A stretch of 64,000 nucleotides of DNA, from the NCBI GenBank assembly GCA_029959085.1, contig JARWIR010000002.1, forward strand, positions 62,550,154-62,614,153. The letters run 5' to 3'. Source of the DNA: Nemophila menziesii. Taxonomy: Eukaryota; Streptophyta; Magnoliopsida; Boraginales; Hydrophyllaceae. The position numbers and the translations under genes are program-made. Of this stretch, positions 24,953 through 36,834 are shown one piece after another. The notes under the pieces are model-generated. The model was not told the origin of the DNA and searched no databases. It saw nothing but the letters and a program-made list of their open reading frames with translations. Numbering within the stretch: the first letter of the stretch is position 1; every line of letters starts with the position of its first letter.

Positions 24953-25463
24953 CGATATACGTACATATATTGATGATATTATTGTTTTTAAAGACAAATT
25001 ATAAGAATGTTTGTCTAGTCTAGTGAGAATTGATGGGTTGTATATATATGTATATATAGATACATGTGTATTTATTGTTTCGGGAGCCGGGGAAGAAAAC
25101 TGGGTGGGTACCAGGGTAGTAACGGAAATGGAGAATATATGTTTTACATACACGTATATACATATATATATAAATGTGTGTGAGAATAAAGATAGTGGTA
25201 AAGCAGAATTATACCTCATATATTTTAATAACATTGTCTGATGAAATAAATAAGAAAAAAAATCAAATGGAAAGAGATAAACCAATTCATTGAATAATGA
25301 AAACACCATAGTGTAGGCGTTAAAGGGTGAAATAAAGTATTAATTTTTCTCTAACAATGCGTATATATATATATATATTTATTGTTTTTGTTTCTTTATT
25401 GTTTTTGTTTTTTTATCAAAATTTAGAGATGATGAAGAGAGGGTAGACTGACTAGTGTAGTAT

Positions 25464-25484
25464 TGGGATGGGATGGGATGGGGG
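25464..25484 (+). repeat. Short GGGAT tandem run
   Basis: Three GGGAT-type units in a row followed by GGGG; the same run occurs in B2 near 60587-60606. Confidence 0.8.
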
Positions 25485-27705
25485 TTATTTATTTATCAAT
25501 GTTGAGCATGATCTAATTATCAAAGATTCGGTTGACCGTTTTTTGATATGTTGAACCAACATTCTTAATTTGGATGACATAAATTTGTCGGAATAAGATA
25601 TTTCTCAGTTACAAAGGCGGTATTTTACTCGTCTTCCTCAATATCATATTTTTATTGTAGCTTTTTACATATCTCCAAAGGATAATAAAGGATGTCCAAC
25701 TGTGGATTCCATGATCTTGTTTTATCTTTAAGTGGAGAAAGTTGTCCTTTGACCACACTCGATTGACGTTAGTACAATCTACATAATTCCTACATGCTCA
25801 CTGAGTATAGAGTTGGCGATCCATATGGATACTGGGCATCTAGAATGTTGCAGGATTTTAATACAAGGATGAGTGAGTAAGGGTTATAATATTTTTTTTT
25901 TTGTATTGAAATTTATGTTTAGATCATTTTAGGTATGAGTGAATGGCCCAACCTAACCTGCTATGTTTTTAAAATGATGATACATATGTAAAGTTTTTTA
26001 AAAGGTGGTACATATAAATTTATTGACAACATATCCACAATAACTAATCATATAACAAAAAAGTATCTATAAAAAAATTGAATTTCAATTACTATTTTTA
26101 AATTAAATATATTAATACATATAAATAAGTAATATAAAAAATGTTGGACTATATGATCAAATCAAATTATTTTTTTCATTTTCACATATTAAGTGAATAT
26201 AGGCTCTTATTCTCGCCACACAAAATAATTAGAAAATAATTTAAAAATAGAAAATGATATTAAATGGACTAGTGTTAATAATAATGTTTATAATATTTCC
26301 TTTATAAATAAAAATTTCCTATGGATAGTTTGTCTATTGGTTAGACTACTCCGAGCCTAAAGTGGATCTCATATGTATTGAAAAAGAAATAAAAAAAATC
26401 TGTTTATCATTAGCATCTCTTTCAACCCCTAACTCCCCTCCTCGGTGGCTGTTTTATTTTAGTGTTTTCAACCACTCTAAATTTTTTAAACAATCTCCTC
26501 GTCTCCTTTAACATTATCTTTTCTAAATCTGTTACATTCCTCCTATTTTATAAACGTGTGATTAGTGTAATTAGGTATTTTTAATCTAGATCCAGATCCA
26601 TACCGAAAAAGTATAATTAGTGTGATGTGGTATTTTAATCGCATATCACCTCAGATCGATATTCATGACATTTCAAGTAAGTATTGCAGATACCCTCAAT
26701 TTTTATAATTATTTTGATTTCTTCTTCATTGAAAAATATTGTTGGTTCTCAAGATTTATCTTTTTATTCAAAAATAGTACTTAACAATTCTCATATATAT
26801 ATATATATATATTATATGCTCCTTATTTATAATATGAAATTTAGAAGGTGATTTTTAGTTAATATTAGAAAATTATGTTGATTTCAAAATTTCCAAAGTT
26901 ATTTTAAAAAATTAATATATGACGAATGAATGTTGTATCTCAATTAGAATATAAAACAAATAAAAGAAAGTAGTAGAAGGGAGAATTGATGAATTGTCCT
27001 ATGTCAAATTTCTTATAGGGTTTTGATAGGAACATAACACTTATGTGCAGAGATTTATCATTTCCATTTATTATGTTTATAAATCAACTTTTATTCTTTA
27101 ACACTCTGACGTAATATCTAAGAAAAATTATAACATCTTTGATTATGGAAATTTTTTCAAGATAGAAATTTTCTGAATAATCTCTTAGTCTCATGTAAAA
27201 TAGATTTAATACTTCAACTTGTTCTAGAAAAGTTATTTATAAGTTGAATTTTTTACGTTTGTTTGAGTTCAAAATATACCCATATGTATTTAATAAGATG
27301 ATTTTATGCCTTTTAAGAGAGACCAAACTTTTTCTTCCACTATAGATTTATAATAGATAAACTTATGATTTCAATGAATAACCTAATAATTATGAGTAAT
27401 ATTAGATATCATTCAAAATCATGCATCTTTTTTTTACCATTTACTTGGACCGATTATAAAAAAGAAAAAAGATATGTTAGGAAAGAGAAATCATATGATT
27501 GATCCACTTAAAACACCCTAAGAGATAATAAAAGGATCACGAGATTTTTTGAGTGACATATAATATTACTCAATCATGTTTATTGAGTATGACTCCATCT
27601 ATTCCCAATTCATACCATCATTTGGAAAAAGATGTATCGTTTAACCAATATTTTATATTTTTTTTTGTTGACGTTGATTTTTTCATTAAGTGAGATAGAT
27701 GGTTT

Positions 27706-27963
27706 ATGAATAGATGTATTCTTTGTATGATCAATTTTTCCAAAATATCTTGGATGAGACAATTCTTCTTGATATTAATTTCTTTTGGATTTCATATCAT
27801 TGTTATGAATATATTTGTAACTATTTGGGTTGTTGCTTATTTATTCTCTATTAATGGATTGATAGTAGTTCTTTATTTCTTTAATTTAACCAAAACTACT
27901 TATATCTTCATTCTCGTAGCTATTATATGTTCCTTTACTTGTGATCTAATATTAATAAAGTGA
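27706..27963 (+). CDS. 85-codon hydrophobic ORF (doubtful)
   Basis: Starts with ATG (MNRCILCMINFSKISW) and encodes a very hydrophobic product with two or three membrane-like stretches (FFLILISFGFHIIVMNIF; TIWVVAYLFS; YIFILVAIICSFTC). The copy in C (39125-39382) stays fully open with only a few changes, for example N to D and A to D. In B2 the region is deleted. T-rich sequence naturally gives hydrophobic chance ORFs, and I recognise no family, so a real gene is unlikely but not excluded. Confidence 0.2.
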   Translation: MNRCILCMINFSKISWMRQFFLILISFGFHIIVMNIFVTIWVVAYLFSINGLIVVLYFFNLTKTTYIFILVAIICSFTCDLILIK

Positions 27964-28057
27964 CACTAAACAAAAAATACGAAAGAATATGGATTAAGTT
28001 TCTTCCGAAAAAAAGACTAATCAATATTAATATGTATGATAAAATATATACGCTCTA

Positions 28058-28435
28058 TACATCTGTATATCTATCTTAACTTGAAGCATGTGTTATAATT
28101 GTGCATATATGATAATAAGCCATGAATAAGTGAATTGTAAAATTTTATGTGTTATTTATTGATAATAGTCATGAAATTGGGATTTTAACTTGAAAAACTC
28201 GAAACCTTGTCACAAAAGAAGAGATTATAACAATATAGGATATATACTCATACTTAACTATTCTATACAATATTTTATTCTTGGTTTTTTTTTCTTTATT
28301 TTCTCTTTTCTCATTATTGAGAGCAAAATTTTTACTAGGCCATTACCTATAACAAAAAAATAATTTAGGACATATTTTTTAAAAGTATCATTTTTAAGTC
28401 AAACGTAATCTATAATGCCATTTTTAGGACATTCT
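28058..28435. other. Spacer with partial inverted similarity to the next arm
   Basis: No gene. About 28340-28435 read in reverse complement resembles about 28582-28670 of the adjacent inverted arm (shared AAAATGGCA, then TTTGRCTTAAAAAT and an A/T-rich tail ending near GGCC). This suggests an older fold-back at the left end of the element. Confidence 0.45.
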
Positions 28436-28920
28436 ACAAATTTTGTGAGATACTTTATAGTTTTTAAGGGTAATTGGGATATTTAAAATATTATATCTTT
28501 ATCTGGCCACATCCAAGATAGAAACTTTAAATGAAGTGTAAATTATCCTTAAAATCTACAAAATATCTCATAGAATCAATAAAATGGCACTTTTGAATAT
28601 GTTTGGCTTAAAAATTGTATTTTTTAAAAATGTGGCAAAAAAAGAATTTCAGGCCATACATAATGGCCTGGATTATGTTACATCTTTAATAATCAAGCGG
28701 TTGGTAATTCCGTCTAACACACAAACCCTTATATTTCCAATACATGACCCTGGTGCACTTGCTAACATATTTTACCTCAATTAGCTTATTCAATTAAAGT
28801 TTCCACCACAATAAATGAACTTTCTATTTATTACAAATGCTTTTAGCTATCAAAATACAATGAATAGTTGTTACAAAACTTAAAATCATCTCTTATTACA
28901 TTTCATATATTTATAAAAGT
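28436..28920 (+). repeat. Left inverted arm, 485 bp
   Basis: The reverse complement matches 29758-30242 at high identity (few mismatches by eye). The arm contains a short palindrome, CAGGCCAT then ACATA then ATGGCCTG, near 28652-28672. A 66-codon ORF through this arm (28584-28784) is not coding: it is transposon end sequence. Confidence 0.93.
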
Positions 28921-29173
28921 AAGATGAAACATAACTATAAAATTTAAAATTTGAATTGATGATATTTAAGTTATCACGTCATGAAAGATAACACTTGTAT
29001 CAGGAAAGAAATAACACTCATTTATGAATTAATATTTATAGAAAAATAATGCAATTTAATTATTTTCATGACACCTACATAAGGTGGTCAAGTAATGGAA
29101 TACATTCTAATGGTACATTGTGTGTGTTTCTGTGTGTTTTCTTACTCTAAAGCTGTAATATTTTTCGTTCCAG

Positions 29174-29763
29174 CATTTTATCCGAAATGAACCTGTAATT
29201 GGTATTGAGTATGACGCACAACTTCATAAAAGCCTTCTTCCTCGTAAGTGATGACTATTAATACATTTGGTTTTGAGTGACATTTTAGCAAGTGATGTAA
29301 ATTTTAACCTGTGTATGGTTAATTGTTTACCTTGAGTATAGATATAACACCAGCTGAGGTATCTACATACGCGGAGAATTTCCGTCCATCAAGTAGCTGT
29401 GTAAACAGTTGAGCCTCGAGAATTTGCCAAGGTTGATGATTTAAAAGCTGTTATATCGAAAGTTAATTCTCTCGAGGAATCAAAAAAGCTTCTTCAATGG
29501 GCCAATCATCATGTTCCCGAAGAAATCCTTACCACTAAGCCAAAACCAGGGTAAAATTCCATCCTCCACAGTAACTATTACTTATCTTTAGTTAAGAGGG
29601 GCTCAGGTAATAGGGACAATTTATTTGTAATTTAACTGAATAGTTCATATTTCTATATTCTTTTTAAGGTATATAATGCAGCGGTTTGAATATCCAAATG
29701 TTGGAGCTACAGAGTTAATATTGTCAAACGGGATGAGAGTTTGCTACAAATGCACAGACTTTT
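29174..29763 (+). pseudogene. M16 zinc metallopeptidase (PqqL-like) gene fragment
   Basis: Three exons match an internal part of the plant insulinase-family (M16) zinc protease related to bacterial PqqL. Exon 1 (29174-29243) reads NEPVIGIEYDAQLHKSLL. Exon 2 (29342-29550) reads TPAEVSTYAENFRPSSSC, then after a one-base loss VDDLKAVISKVNSLEE and HHVPEEILTTKPKPG. Exon 3 (29669-29763) reads VGATELILSNGMRVCYKC and ends at the right arm. Introns are GT-AG. The catalytic HxxEH domain of the protease is not included, and the frameshift makes it non-functional. Recognition is from memory of the family, not a search. Confidence 0.8.
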
Positions 29764-30242
29764 ATAAATATATGAAATGTAATAAGAGATGATTTTAAGT
29801 TTTGTAACAACTATTCATAGTATTTTGATAGCTAAACGGATTTGTAATAAATAGAAAATTCATTTATTGTGGTGGAAACTTTAATTGAATAAGCTAATTG
29901 AGGTAGAATATGTTAGTAAGTGCACCAGGGTCATGTATTGGGAATATAAGGGTTTGTGTGTTAGACGGAATTACCAACCGCTTGATTATTAAAGATGTAA
30001 CATATTCCAGGCCATTATGTATGGCCTGAAATTCTTTTTTTGCCACATTTTAAAAAAATACAATTTTTAAGCCAAACATATTCAAAAGTGCTATTTTATT
30101 GATTCTATGAGATATTTTGTAAATTTTAAGGATAATTTACACTTCAATTAAAGTTTCTATCTTGGATGTGGCCAGATAAAGATATAATATTTTAAATATC
30201 CCAATTACCCTTAAAAACTATAAAGTATCTCACAAAATTTGT
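29758..30242 (-). repeat. Right inverted arm, 485 bp
   Basis: Inverted counterpart of 28436-28920. The inner edge is 'acttttataaatatatgaaa'; the outer edge is 'tctcacaaaatttgt'. Confidence 0.93.
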
Positions 30243-30934
30243 TAATTACACGAGTACTATAGTGATATTTCTTTCTAGAGTTTTTAAACTTAGATATTTC
30301 TTTAAGCTAAATAGAAAATAAGAATCACCACTTTGGGGGGTGTATTCAATTGGGAGTCTGTTGGATTTTTTTGGACTCTTAAAAGTCCTTAGACTTTGCA
30401 AACTACACAGATTTTAATGGAGTTCAACAGATTCTTTTTAGTTCCATATAGAGTTTGACGAATTCTTATGATAAGATTTTGATGGATTTTAATAGACTTT
30501 AATAGATTTTAATGAACTTCAAAAAATATACATTCACTCTTATACTTAAGTAATACACCGAAAAAAATCCATCTCTCCCAATAAAACAAATACACTTTCG
30601 TAATAAATTTAAATGTATGACGCTAAAAATTATCCATAAATTCAATTCGTAAATCCATACTTAACTAAAAATCACTTTAATAAAAACGAAACTAAAAATA
30701 ATCAAATTTATGATTACTCTCAAATCATTCATCTGTTTTTTAGTTTTCTTTAGTTACTGCAAATTGGTTATATTTTCTGTAATCTTCCGTAAACCTTTTC
30801 AATATGTGTTGGTTGTCAACAAACTAGAGCAAAAATATGTGACACCCGAAATGATCAAAATCTATCGTTTTTTTTTAATTCATATCCTCATCATAATTTT
30901 ATTAACTTCCCACTATCACTCCTACTAAATTTTA
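30243..30934. other. Spacer with MITE-like start motif, no gene
   Basis: Around 30335 the sequence GGGGGGTGTATTCAATTGGG resembles the ends of plant MITEs. It is followed by repeated GATTTTAATGGA/GACTTTAATAGA-type motifs (30409-30520). I did not find the matching inverted end, so a complete element is not shown. The + strand ORF at 30710-30928 is A+T-driven. Confidence 0.4.
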
Positions 30935-31266
30935 ACACCTTAAAAAAATCTCCTCCACGCCATATTTTTTAATTAATTTCTTACTTTGCTTCAACAGATT
31001 ATGTATGAATATTATTTAAAGGCGAGTACAGAGGAGAAAGCTTTTTAATGAACTTAAGAGACAAAAGGTGATTTTCTTATTTTGATTTTTTTAATTGTGG
31101 AACACCTTAATAAAATCTCCTCCACGCCATATTTTTTAATTAGTTTCTTCCTTTGCTTCAACAAATTATGTATGAATATTATTTAAAGGCGAGTACAGAG
31201 GAGAAAGCTTTTTAATAAACTTAAGAGACAAAAGGTGATTTTCTTATTTTAATTTTTTTAATTGTG
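30935..31266 (+). repeat. 166 bp tandem duplication (kinesin neck exon)
   Basis: Unit 1 (30935-31100) and unit 2 (31101-31266) are nearly identical, each starting 'aacacctta' and containing 'tctcctccacgccatattt'. Each includes the same exon-like piece and its donor site, so the copying affected genic sequence rather than simple repeat. Confidence 0.93.
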
Positions 31267-31662
31267 GAACATTTTAATTTACTGCGAGTTACTGTAAATC
31301 CAGGGAGTATAGGGGTATTTTGTAGGTTTCGTCCATTAAGTAGAGGAGAAATCTCTTCAAAATGTTCAATGGTGGTTGATTTCGGAGGTGCAAAAGATGG
31401 TGAACCAGGTGTTTTATCAAATGCCTCAATGAAAAAATACATTTAAGGTTGTTTACAAACCAGTTAACATTTAAGAAACCCTTCAAGTTTAACAAAGTCT
31501 TTAGGTTTTTAATTACTAAGGTTTTTTTTAGTATTGGGTGGGTATAATGTATGTATATATGCGGTCAAACTGGAAAGGGTAAAACATTTACTATGGAGGG
31601 TTAATTATAGTACTCTTAAATAATTATTTCGAAATTTCAAGGATAGAATTGAAACTAATCAG
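30985..31662 (+). pseudogene. Kinesin-14-type motor domain fragment
   Basis: Pieces of the neck and start of a minus-end kinesin motor. The neck exon reads VQRRKLFNELKRQK before a GT donor and is present twice (31026-31067, 31193-31234). After an AG acceptor, 31304 on reads GVFCRFRPLSRGEISS and MVVDFGGAKDGEPGVLSN, the first beta strand region. 31531-31600 reads VLGGYNVCIYA and, after a frame slip, GQTGKGKTFTMEG, the ATP-binding P-loop. 31600-31660 reads VNYSTLK, a stop, then LFR. Segments between these are deleted. Family: plant kinesin-14 from the order of motifs; the exact member is uncertain. It is clearly dead. Confidence 0.8.
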
Positions 31663-33458
31663 GGACCTTCTTGAAGTTTTTAGATAGTAAGTGGGCTTTA
31701 AGTTTATAATGAACAGGGACCTTTTTGCAACATCTCCTACCTCGAAAAAGTTAGTATTTTCTCACCAACCATTATTTTGTTATATAGCTTACTTTGCATA
31801 ATATAAGGGATTTATAGTGCAATTTTCGCTTAATATAGTGACCTATAGTTAATATCAGGTTCTCCTATCTTATCATCATTACTATTGAACTACGTTAAAA
31901 AATTATGTGAAACTCCCATTTTAGGTGATAAAATCAAAGTTTGCTATATATGTAAATTGCAACCGTTGAACTCAGATGATATCAAATGGAAAAGAAAAAG
32001 TTGTACTTTAATTACAAAAAAGGTTATCCACAAGTTTCAATATGAAAAAAGGAAAAAATCATAATTGAAGAGATTATTCAAGACTTTTTTGCTATCCATT
32101 GGAGTAAAGGAATTCATTGTTAAAGTTTCACCTATTAGGTGATAGATTTCGTTTGCCTAAACCATATGGAAGTCTATGCGGTCTTAATTTGCAGATTTTC
32201 AAGGCGAAATTTATAATTTTTTTTACTAACTAAATGTTTATAGTATCAATTAGTTGTATATCTTTCTAAAATCATTACAATTAAAAATTGCAGGACAATT
32301 GATTAATTGATGATGTGGTTTGATTATTAGATTGATTTGTGGTCATTTGAAATGATGGTTCTATATTTCTTATTTATGCCTCTTACCAGAGGTAGATTTA
32401 TCCTTTCACATATATAAAACAGTAGCTATCAATAACTTTGCATGTGCATAATTCACTATACATCTCTAAAATTAAACATGTCTTGCTTGAATTCTGGAGT
32501 AATTAATTATATTGAATTTAACTATATATCAGGTTAATCTACTCACTCTTATTATATATTTTCATTTGTGATCTTGAGATTAATTTCCATATTATTGCAA
32601 TTATCAAGTTTATTTGCAACTATTAACCAATTCATCTAAAGATGGGAATAAAAGAAGTTCTTCTTTCCTTGAAAATTTAGCATTTAAAAACTATATTGGA
32701 AGTCATAGCACTCAAAATAGAGAAGGTTCTACCATGCTTATTATCCATCAAATAGATGAAATGAAAAAGGATTTTTGTAAAGTTTTAAGTGTTGGGCCAT
32801 GTGGAACATTTAAATGCTGAATTTGGTATTTGTAAGATGGTCGTTTGAAGTTAGAGAACCACATGCTTCAAATAGTTTGTTAGACATTGGATTTGTTGAG
32901 TGTATCTTTAAGGTTAAAAGACTTAAGATATTATGAAGTCTTCAATATTCTTGATAAAAATTCAATCAATTATTATGGTTATTAATAACCTTTGGTCAGT
33001 AATGTTCGTGTTTAGGTGTTAAGGCAATATCAAGTGATCGAATACTTAGAAGAATCAGGATATACTGTGTCTGACTTAAAAACCCCAACAAAGACATATG
33101 AACCATACATTTTCAAGTTAGAATATGTCCTACGGAACTCATTATTAGCTTTACAATTAAATAAGAATAGGATAAATGTTGAATAACACGAGCAAGCTAT
33201 AAATGTACTTGATGAGCGCATGCAATTAAATTTTGATACGAGATTTATAGTTATCTTCAACTCGAATATATTAAAGCATCTTGCCGCAATTCCAGTTTTG
33301 TCCTTGACATATAAGTCGCTAAGATATGATTCCATGTATCTATTTCACTTGATGGAATATTTAAAAATGGATCTAAATCTTTTTAATGTTCTGTTATCCT
33401 TGATATAATATTCTATTGTGTGTATGGATTTGTCTTTGTTAATGAAACATAGTCAAAT
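31663..33458. other. Unidentified sequence with exon-like pieces
   Basis: About 32614-32819 is open on the + strand (NSSKDGNKRSSSFLENLAF, then GSHSTQNREGSTM), without an ATG at a convincing start. About 33020-33360 has an open run (QVIEYLEESGYTVSDLKT; later RMQLNFDTRFIVIFNSN) broken by one stop. These could be coding relics from captured genes or a decayed element, but I cannot identify them. Confidence 0.3.
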
Positions 33459-34309
33459 AGGTACTTAAGAGATAATCAGTAAATAAAATATCAGATAATG
33501 TAGTTTATATTTAAACTAAGATAAACATGTACGATTCTTGTTAAAGATAAAGATTAAACTTATAAGATGTTGTAGAAGATAATCATTGGAGATAAATATT
33601 AAATAGTGTAGAATATATTTAAACTAAGAGTTAGATAGCTCTTCACTCACGAAAATTAGTCATCAATTATTTGTATCTTTACCATTCTTAGTTTTATCAA
33701 CAATGTTTTCTAATATTTTTGCCTTATAGCTCTGATTTTAAATAACGTGTATAGGGAGTAAAAGAGATATTTTTTGAGCAATTTGTAACATTGACTATTC
33801 AAATCCCTATTGAAGAGTATAATATGTATAAATAAACATGATCAATTAAAATGTAAAATAGCTATATTAAATATGAAGATCATTATATCATTTCAGAATC
33901 GTACTACTATATTGTTCTATGATGCTTTTATTCTCTCATACATGCAATTAAAATTTAAGGAGATCAAAACATCAAACAAAATATTCATTAAAAAATTCCA
34001 AAAAAGACCAAGCTTACAATAAAATCAACCTATGTAGTGAGCTCATAGTCCTCATAACCCCAATAACCCTTTTAATATCAAACATAACCCTTTTACATAT
34101 CTTTTCAAATAAAAAACAACACACTGTTTTAAGGTAAGAAATTATGCCATAAAACCTTTTATTCTGGTAATCATAATCACATTAGATTCTTTATAAGTAC
34201 CATACGAGTTATTAAGTAAATTAAAAGTTTTTTTTTATTAATTTGGCTAAACTTGATAACTGTAATTAAGAATTGAATATATTTTCTTTCATGATGTTCT
34301 TAATGTATA
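33459..34309 (+). repeat. Long repeat copy C, part 1
   Basis: Matches A1 3931-4782 and A2 about 53437-54290 closely. Similarity begins abruptly at 'aggtacttaagagataatc', so the left 3.9 kb of the unit is missing from this copy. A non-ATG 70-codon frame shared by the three copies (33810-34022 here) is likely chance. Confidence 0.93.
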
Positions 34310-34460
34310 CAATTCTTTTAATTAAGAAACTGAAATTGGTTATTTAATGCATTTAAATAATGTTAACATATTTTACTGTATTATGTCACATACACACAGT
34401 ATAGTAAACTATGTTTATAGGAAGAATGACAATCCTTATCATGCTAAGATAACGATTATG

Positions 34461-34814
34461 TATTGAACAAATAAAAAATAAATTACACTTGTACAATTTT
34501 TTATATAATTCAATTATCAGCACATATACAAGCACTCTATATAAGTTTTCAAAATAAAACAAAAATATGCATAATATATTAATAATATTAAATAATGTAT
34601 TTTACTTTCTTAATATTATATTAAACTTTTATTTATATATTGAACAAATAAAACATTAATTACTCTTGTACCATTTTTTTATATAAGTCAATTAATCTAC
34701 ACATATACAAACACTCTGTATAAATTTTCAAAATAAAACAAAAATATGCATGATATATTAATAATATTGAATAATGCATTTTGGGTTTCCTAATATTATA
34801 TTAAACTTTTATAT
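34461..34814 (+). repeat. 177 bp tandem duplication
   Basis: Unit 1 starts at 34461 and unit 2 at 34638, both with 'tattgaacaaataaa'. They share 'ttcaaaataaaacaaaaat', 'atgcatgatatatt' (or 'ataat') and 'cctaatattatattaaac'. Moderate divergence indicates some age. Confidence 0.88.
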
Positions 34815-35859
34815 ATAATATATCTTTTATTTTGGTTTAAAATATTTCAGTACACTTTTTAACCCCTGTCACATCATGTTTTACATTTTCCAAGTTTAGT
34901 TCCAAATGTTTATGATTTTTAAATTAACTTCGACAAATTGGGTACCATTTGATTGTATTATAAAACAAATAGTATTATTTGAAAATAAATCATATATATA
35001 ATAAATCAACATACTATTAATTAAACAAAAAATTATGTTTATAATAAATCAACACATTATTTATTTCATGTATCTTTCAATAATTGCACTTTATATATTA
35101 GTCCTCATAAAATTTCATCAAAAATAAAATATAAAAATATAGAAATATAATAGGTATTCCAAAAAAAAATCTATAAGTTTTTTAATGTTTAATCGTTAAA
35201 AATAATACAAAAAAATAATATACAAAAATTAAAAAATTAAAAAATTAAAGAATTAAAATAATATTAAGAATATTTAAAAATATCCATGAACCCAAAAATG
35301 TTGCTTAGTGGTTGTTAGTGTAAATTTAACTTGTAAGTAATAAAATCATGATTGTATACCTTAGTTATTGGCTACATGCAAAACATAATAACTTGTCTAA
35401 GTTAACAAATAAAAAACAAATTAAGTAATTAATAATCATTCAGTCTAAATATACTAGGATTTTCTTATGGGGCAAAAAATAATTAAATTTCATGGAGAAT
35501 AATTTTCTATTGTAAAATAATAACTTTTCTAACTGTTGTGAGGAAAATACATATAAATTCAAAAAATATTTCAGTTGCATCTACTATTAATTCATAAAAT
35601 TGAAAGACACTGTGATTTAATTATATATCCAATCATGAAATCAACTCGTACTTACAAAACATATGATAATAAGACTTATAACATACTTAACCATTCCTGA
35701 ATGTTTGTGTGATCTCTAGGCCTTCAAGTTTAAGTCAAACCAAAGCACATTCAATATTTTTATTCAAATGCAAAAAAAAACTAAAAGGAAGTGGACAAAA
35801 AGTATAACATTCAACTAACAAGCACAAGTTAATGGTCAAATATAGTACATTCAAATAAA

Positions 35860-36260
35860 GGGAATTTGGTAAAAACATATATATTGTAAATTAAAATTAA
35901 AATTATTAATGTTTTATAATCCATTCAAAAAATGGGCATTTCGTAAAACATATATATTGTAAATTAAAATTAAAATATTAAATGTTTTCAATAAAAATTT
36001 ATTAAATTATATAACTCACTTAATGAAATAGATATATATATAAGCAATCACTTAATATAATCATATGAATATAAAAAGTAGGATTTTCAAAATAAAATCA
36101 CATCTAAAAACTATTATGAAACCATAGTGTGTCTCATTTATAGAAATTTTTTAAGCCATTAAGCAAGGATTTAGAACCATAACTATAGTAAGCACATCAA
36201 ATTTGAAATAATTAAACATTATTCAAAACCAGACTAACAAGGTTGAAAAATTGTTTGTAT
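35860..36260 (+). repeat. Diverged copy of backbone segment 7085-7425
   Basis: From about 35980, 'aaaaagtaggattttcaaaa', 'actattatgaaacc', 'attaagcaaggatttagaac' and 'aaaaattgtttgt' occur in the same order as in A1 (about 7130-7420) and A2, but with clearly more differences than A1 versus A2. Just before, two tandem pieces of about 70 bp with 'catatatattgtaaattaaa' (35876 and 35949) repeat the start. This segment of the backbone is therefore itself an older dispersed repeat. Confidence 0.75.
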
Positions 36261-36834
36261 ACAAAAGGAGTATTTTGTCATTGGGAAGAAAATAAACCAC
36301 TTATTGAACCTGAAGTACCATATCTTAGGAATATTAATACAAGACCTGATATAACATTCTCCAAAAAAAATTCAAATGATTTAATTCTTCACCAATACAA
36401 AGACATTTATATTGTGTCAAACATGTACTTTGTAATCTTTGAAGAACCATTATATAGGATTATTATACACAAGAAACTCACAATAATGTTTAATTAGATA
36501 CGCAAATGCTAGGAGATCTCGTACTTGAGAATTATTTACATATGTCGTTATTCTTTCATTTTATGTAGAACATCGAGAATGTGTTTGATTAAAGTATTTG
36601 GTTCAACATATTTATAATCAATGTCATCTGTCAAGCAATAAAATTCAACCACATGTAAGATTATTTTGCATGTATTTATCAAATAAAGGAAAGCTTTTAA
36701 ATAAAGGGAGGTTGGCATGTATTAAATTTAATCAATTGATAACCTTGAAGACTTGTGCCATGAAAATGTTTGAAAGATTAATAAATATTTTGGGATGCTT
36801 TGACTTAGATATTTATCTTAACTTGTACACATGA
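36261..36834 (+). pseudogene. Old copia RT/RNase H relic
   Basis: Short matches to the C-terminal pol region of Ty1/copia elements occur in the right order: PEVPYL (near 36310) and TRPDITFS (near 36337), from the RT-RNase H connection, then VQHIYNQCHLSSNK (36601-36642) and ACIK (near 36717), from RNase H. Frames break repeatedly and segments are missing. It is far more decayed than the element at 42388-46953 and belongs to a different copia lineage by sequence feel. No LTRs were seen. Confidence 0.6.

Larger units (their letters stand above)
21741..28057 (+). repeat. Low-copy long repeat, copy B1
   Basis: Aligns with 56897-63222 (B2) over its whole length. It lacks about 325 bp present in B2 (60986-61310) and keeps about 300 bp that B2 has lost (ORF region 27660-27975). 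Its last 1040 bp also match C (38441-39474). Matching stops at about 28057, just after 'atatatacgctcta', where C and B2 continue with 'gtctaattaaactc'. The right part of the repeat (C to 40242, B2 to 64000) is missing here. Confidence 0.93.
28436..30242. mobile_element. 1.8 kb inverted-repeat element carrying an M16 protease gene fragment
   Basis: Two inverted arms of 485 bp each (28436-28920 and 29758-30242) enclose 837 bp of single-copy sequence holding three exons of a host zinc-protease gene. The third exon is cut off exactly where the right arm begins, showing that the gene piece was taken up between the arms. There is no transposase. The architecture is that of a small Pack-MULE or other gene-capturing TIR element. 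No target duplication is evident next to either end, so the class is inferred. Confidence 0.72.

Noticed and set aside
24950..25309. 119-codon minus-strand ORF with Tyr/Ile runs
   Set aside because: Driven by TATA/TATG-type simple sequence; the B2 copy breaks it.
28427..30251. Target duplication for the M16-carrying element
   Set aside because: Bases next to the two arms (gacattct and taattaca) are not repeats of each other; the palindromic caaatttt/aaaatttg belongs to the arms.
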